From: Adineta vaga
Lineage: Eukaryota; Rotifera
Assembly (NCBI GenBank): GCA_021613535.1
Contig: CP075492.1
Span: 19,468,001 to 19,532,000 of the forward strand
Length of the DNA stretch: 64,000 nucleotides
Direction: 5' to 3'
Shown here: positions 59,286 to 64,000 of the stretch, in pieces
Numbering within the stretch: the stretch's first letter is position 1
Layout of the letters: each line of letters opens with the position of its first letter
The notes under the pieces: model-generated
Database searches by the model: none
Seen by the model: the letters and a program-made list of their open reading frames with translations, nothing else
What the model was told of the DNA's origin: nothing
Made by a program: the position numbers and the translations under genes

Positions 59286-59583
59286 CTTTCTTTCCTCATC
59301 AGTTTTGTTGATTTGTTTGTGCTTTTTAAGTTAACGTCCTTCAGTCTCCCTGTTTTCATACGAACACATACACAAAATAGTGGCAACTTTTTTTCTCCAC
59401 ACTATTTATTTACCACAATCAAGGTCATCAATGTTAGTAAATCTCTTTTCTTTCATTTCTTTTCTAGATTCAATTTCTTCATATGCGCTGTTGAATTTGC
59501 CAGAAGCCTCACAAAAGCAGTTTTCTCATCCTATACATAGACAGTGGCTGAAAATTTTCTTTGGTCTTCACTATAATATGTTA

Positions 59584-60824
59584 ATATAATGGTTAACGGT
59601 TTTTGTTAACGTTCATATTAACGTTAACGATTTCTAGTTAACCGTTAATTCGGGGTTAGTTAACTCATTAACGTATAGAAAATAATCATTTATCATTTAA
59701 CTTTGAGTTTTTTTCATGGGAAAGTCGACGTTCACACAACAGTTGTGTTCATCATGCAGACTAGAATAGGTATAGACCAGTGCCAGTTAACTGGGTACCA
59801 GTCGGTTTTGGGTGGCGCAATCCCACTAGGTGCTAGATGTGTGACAGTTCTCGATCTCAGAACTGAAATCAAACTCATACCACAAGAAATCGCCTAGACC
59901 GAAAAAGATGACATCCACGGATGTATTGGCATTGCTTAGCGTTCTACAGTTCACCCCCTTATTGACTCCAGTATGGCCGGAGCAAGGTTTTGTTAGAGTA
60001 ATATGAAAGAGGATCTCCAATAACTGCATGGTTGACCCGAAGACTCATACTAGCTGCCCTAAAAATAACAGAAAAACTGCTACTAAAATCTGATTGGCTC
60101 GCTTATCAACCAATAGGATCTGAGCAGCGCCGTTTTGTTTCTTTCTTCACGACAGAACATAGTGTTCGTCGGCCATAACAAAGAGAACACTTTAGGACCT
60201 CGTAATCACCCCGACAAACTAAATGCTTCGTCCTAACAATAAGTTAAAAGTAGCCTGCTCAAATCAGATTCGTCAATCTACATAAATCAAGCAGATCTCA
60301 TCACGCTGCTTTTCTCTTATTAGCAGGACAAAACATAGTGTTAGTCGGGCCGATTATGGGGCTATGAGAGGTCCTCTTTCATATGGCCCGACGAACACTG
60401 TGTTCTGTCGTGAAGAAAGAAACAAAACAGTGCTGCTCAGATCCTATTGGTTGATAAGCGAGCCAATCAGATTTTAGTAGCAGTTTTTCTGTTATTTTTA
60501 GGGCAGCTAGTATGAGTCTTCGGGTCAACCATGCAGTTATTGGAGATCCTCTTTCATATTACTCTAACAAAGCCTTGCTCCGTCCATACTGCAGTCAATA
60601 AAGGGGTGAACTGTAGAACGCTAAGCAATGCCAATACATCCGTGGATGTCATCTTTTTCGGTCTAGGCGATTTCTTGTGGTATGAATTTGATTTCAGTTC
60701 TGAGATCGAGAACTGTCACACATCTGGCATTGGGCATCCCTAAGTTCAGGTGATTTCAGCGTTTGAAATCAGTTTGTTCCCCTTTGAGGGCAATCGTTAA
60801 CCGTTAATATAAACGGTTAACGTA
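59584..60824. mobile_element. Large fold-back element with ~343-bp inverted arms
   Basis: The arms 59835-60176 and 60382-60725 are near-identical reverse complements, separated by about 205 bp. Both encode the same shadow peptide, so open frames here are artefacts. Outside the arms lie GTTAACG-rich palindromic blocks (59591-59680 and 60795-60824). The overall size is about 1.24 kb. No transposase. It is probably a non-autonomous fold-back transposon; the exact ends and target duplication are not resolved. Confidence 0.75.
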
Positions 60825-61090
60825 CCACGTCTAATGTAAGTAATGTTGCTACATTTGACAAGTAAATCGCATTGAACGAGTCTAAATCTAAAGATAACTT
60901 TCCAACGAAATTGCAACGTTCAATTTTTCAGAATATAATGCATTCTGGCCTAGTCAGTTGTAATTTTTCTAATTCAGAAATTGAAAAGAATATGAATAAA
61001 GACATATTTGATATTTATCTTTATGTGTTTTAGTTCGATTTTATTTTGACTTTGAAAACTTATTTGTATTTTATCGATCAATTCGGGAAA

Positions 61091-62424
61091 ATGGCAGCAA
61101 ATGACAGAAATAGTCCTATAATTAAAGAAACTGACAAAGAGCAGTTTCAAACGTAGGAGTTAACAATCCTTAATAATATAATAAATTCATATATACATAT
61201 TTAGTGTGGAGCAAACTGAAGCTCGTATGTCAAGTACGAATGCTAAAAACAACCATACGCCATATGATGCAGTTCATCCAAACCATTATTATAATGACAA
61301 TGTTACTAATGATATTTATCAAAATAATCATTCGTCATCTCAGGATATAGGAAAAGCTAATGACTTTATTGATAATGTGGTAGTTTATACAAAGACTCCA
61401 GAAGAAACGAACGAATATCTTAACAAAATAGTCAAAGATATTCATCCGATTTCTGAGTCACAAGTTATTCGAGAAGTAATGCCTCAAAGTGAAGCAATAA
61501 ATCATCAATTAATTTCTATTCGATTTTTGAAACCACCAGATCTTCCACCACCAGGAGTAAGAGAACACATGTATATGTTTATAAATGCATTTTTATGAAT
61601 ACTTATCTGATGGTTCTAGCCACTCATTATTAAAGAAGTGTGTGCACCACAACCTCCGACACCTCCACCAATTATCATACATGAATATCCATCACCTCCT
61701 CCTACACCACCTCCACTTATCTTACGGGAACGACCACCAACACCACCCACACCTATTCCCACTGAAACAGGTTTAAATAAAAAAATATTAAATATTTTCA
61801 ATTACGTCGATTACATTTGTCTATATATTTTAGTTACTCATTATTTACCTCGTCCTACACGTCCTCGACCACGATCAGTTATCATCTATCGTTATCCACC
61901 TCTTCCAGAAAAACAACGTAAAAGACCTATTTTTAGTTTTCTTTTCAATTATTATTTGTGTTATTTAGGTAAAACTATTATTGAACGATGGATTCCCTAT
62001 GAACCGCAACCTGAACGTCAAGTAATTGTATGTTCGGCGGATGCTCCTTCGCCTATTAAATATCCACAACCATATTATAAAACTAATCCATATGAAACTT
62101 TTGACGCACGTATAGCAAAACGCTTTGAAAAACTTGTTGGTCGAGATTATCTTGCCCATTATAAAGCTCGTTATGGGTCATCATTCCTAGTTCCAACAAC
62201 ACCTCATCAACGAGATCGTGATGCTGACCTTTTTGAAAATGTAATATATAATCTTTTATTCAAAAAATCTTTCAAAATACATACTATTTTTAATTATTTT
62301 ATTTTAGTCTCGTTCTATATCATCATTTTCAGGATACTGTCAGTGTTCATGCAGAAGTCTCGACTATCATCGACGAAATGAATTCATCAATAGCGATGAT
62401 CGTTATAAAAGAATATTCTATTGA
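61091..62424 (+). CDS. Proline-rich paralogue lacking the EF-hand, six exons
   Basis: Exons: 61091-61152, 61205-61556, 61620-61770, 61834-61917, 61969-62240, 62308-62424, in agreeing phases, giving 345 residues. It is collinear with the minus-strand gene at 49.2-53.1 kb: TNEYLNKIVKDI, LPPPG at the first conserved splice site, PLIIKEV...PPPIIIHEYP, TIIERWIPYEPQPERQ, HYKARYGSSFL. Intron positions and the 151-bp Pro exon are identical in the two genes. It ends with a Cys/Arg-rich tail (GYCQCSC, YHRRNEF) at TGA 62422-62424 and has none of the exons for the EF-hand part. Function unknown; a structural or cytoskeletal role is a guess from the repeat style. Confidence 0.8.
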
Positions 62425-63064
62425 TTTTCTTCTCTGTTGAGGAAGGTTGATTGAATTAAGTCTATTGATTTGATAACAAGAAGAAAAATACTTTTTTTTT
62501 CGTTTGTAAAATAATAAATTTACTCTTATCCTGACTATTTTCTCAATATGAAGTGAGCCTTATTTCCTGCGACCATCAAAACAACTTGAAATGAAAAGAT
62601 TGAATGAGAAATCTATTTAAAAAAAAAAGCAACGCTCGCCAAGTGGACCCGCTTGACCCTCGACTGAGTGTCGATCTAAGTATCATTTGTTATCTATAAT
62701 TACATCCTGACTTGAAAACTTTTCCTAATTTCAATAGATACACATATTTAGGGTATACCAAAAGTTGGTGTCCCGATGTTTAAGATTTTATAGAAAAGTA
62801 GATATTGAATATTTTCAGTGAAATGTCTCATCTTTATGAATCTATAGAGCTGCTCTACTTGAAAAACAAACAAAAATATCACATTGGCATACATTTCTGA
62901 GTCATTTTTCTAACAACATAATCACATGCTACTGAACGAAAAAAATTGTATACATACCATGCTTTTTTCTATGCATCATAATTGAATACAAATCTTCGTC
63001 ACTAAATTTCTGATCAAAAATATATTAAACGTATCAAGTACGCGAGAGTTTAGGGGGAAAATAT
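62425..63064. other. Gene-free interval
   Basis: AT-rich, no coding region recognised. Confidence 0.35.
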
Positions 63065-63115
63065 GTGATCTCTTTGACATCCACTTACCTTTATGTTCTC
63101 TTTTCAGGTAAAAAC

Positions 63116-63786
63116 ATGCAAATCATTAATATCTCGTATTTATTCATTTTACTCCATTATTATACAATAATTGATGTAACAAATGCCTTTCCATGTGACC
63201 GAAAAGTCTCCCTAATAAATATAGATCAACAGAACCAACCACCAACTACAAATGATAAAAGACTAATCACGTACAGACAGAATCAAGAAATTCCATTTAA
63301 ATATCAATCTGCACAAAACATCGATCAAAAAGAAATGTTGATGGAGGAAGAAATGATCTGAAAGCATTCCAAAACACGATAAATGATAATCGAAGCATGA
63401 TTGAGTACCTCATCAACAACTCAATCAGTCATTCGGTTATAACAGATGCTCTACTGAATCATTCAAGCCGAACCCCTTCATTCACTAACTGGAGAGATAT
63501 AGTAGATGTGCTCTGTATAACAACGTTCATATCCATCATTCTGTACATCATCTTCTGTAAAGTTGGACTACCCCCGTGCGATCAACTTCTTCTTTACATC
63601 CTTTGGCCACTCCTTCCAAGAACTGAAATTAAAAGTTCGACACATAACGACCAAAGCATATCAAAAGGCATCCACACGAAAACAACACCAATCCATACAT
63701 TGGTACTATCAGCAGCGTCAACAATTGATAATCAAATATTCAAGCTAGACAATATAGCCCAAAACACCCTTTTTATCATAAAGTGA
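63116..63786 (+). pseudogene. Signal-peptide / transmembrane ORF pair, frameshifted
   Basis: The first frame (ATG at 63116, stop at about 63361) starts with a strong signal peptide and a Cys soon after the predicted cleavage site. The second frame (63397-63786, open upstream to about 63350) has a Ser/Asn-rich ectodomain-like part, one transmembrane helix (ITTFISIILYIIFCKVG) and a cytosolic tail. A frame change near 63350 separates them. Signal peptide, ectodomain and one membrane helix is the layout of envelope-like ORF3 proteins in LTR retrotransposons, but also of unrelated type I membrane proteins. No retroelement domains lie nearby in the window. Confidence 0.35.
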
Positions 63787-64000
63787 TAGCGACCATCGAT
63801 GAGAATTCATCAGAAACCTATCACTTTCTCATGAAGACCAAATACAGCTCTCTTTTCCTTCTATGAGTAATAAAAACGTGCGTTTCACAAATACTTTCTT
63901 TCTTTCTTCCAACAAAACTTTCACTGAAACATAAGCACAAGAGAATACTCTACCACATATCTGCACGTACACAACTATATTCTTCTAACCATACTATCAT
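63787..64000. other. Right edge of window
   Basis: No feature recognised in the last 214 bases, which are AT- and CT-rich. Confidence 0.35.

Noticed and set aside
59826-60743. Two nearly identical 67-70-codon open frames on opposite strands
   Set aside because: They are the same sequence in the two arms of the fold-back element; no sign of coding function.
1-64000. CRISPR arrays, bacterial operons, riboswitches
   Set aside because: The window is eukaryotic with spliceosomal introns; the tandem repeats seen have no unique spacers of constant length.

Overview
The window looks like nuclear DNA of a bdelloid rotifer (Adineta or Rotaria type). The support is: AT-rich sequence; spliceosomal genes with many introns of about 45-70 bp; metazoan-type histidyl-tRNA synthetase and histidine ammonia-lyase; many interspersed tracts of the TGTGGG/CCCACA type, which is the bdelloid telomere repeat; and a repeat zone with a hammerhead ribozyme next to such a C-rich tract plus an LTR retrotransposon with a DEDDy-exonuclease ORF3, both described in bdelloid retroelement literature. 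The species assignment is inference.

Layout. 0-10 kb is gene-poor: the 3' end of one gene, decayed ORF fragments, a 60-bp minisatellite running into a telomere-like tract, and two fold-back telomere-like tracts. 10.7-15.3 kb is histidyl-tRNA synthetase in 11 exons, with a ~162-bp tandem repeat and a telomere-like fold-back in intron 1. 17.8-22.1 kb is histidine ammonia-lyase in 19 exons with the MIO tripeptide intact. 24.3-27.7 kb is a six-exon gene joining JmjN, a degenerate JmjC and a C-terminal RRM. 28-34 kb holds leucine-rich-repeat genes: a + strand relic, a - strand F-box plus 11-LRR gene with exactly one repeat per exon, and a frameshifted membrane LRR relic.

34.5-48.4 kb is mobile-element territory: a 5'-truncated LINE, an apparently complete piggyBac transposon, a small inverted-repeat element, a Ty3/gypsy-like remnant (integrase with a stop, then the DEDDy exonuclease ORF with an in-frame TGA), an envelope-like relic, a decayed USP-like protease gene, and tandem hammerhead ribozymes beside CCCACA repeats. 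49.2-53.1 kb (minus) is an 11-exon proline-rich gene ending in an EF-hand; a shorter paralogue without the EF-hand lies at 61.1-62.4 kb (plus). Between them are a nucleoredoxin-like gene, a hAT fragment and a cluster of MITEs and fold-back elements. The right edge has a frameshifted signal-peptide/transmembrane ORF pair.

How it fits together. The housekeeping genes are compact and their exon phases agree throughout, so those models are strong. Everything else looks like accessory, TE-rich bdelloid DNA. The recurring theme is telomere-like repeat tracts scattered through introns and intergenic DNA. Six of them end in the same junction, ACACCCTCAAGA, which points to a common mobile origin rather than independent telomere addition.
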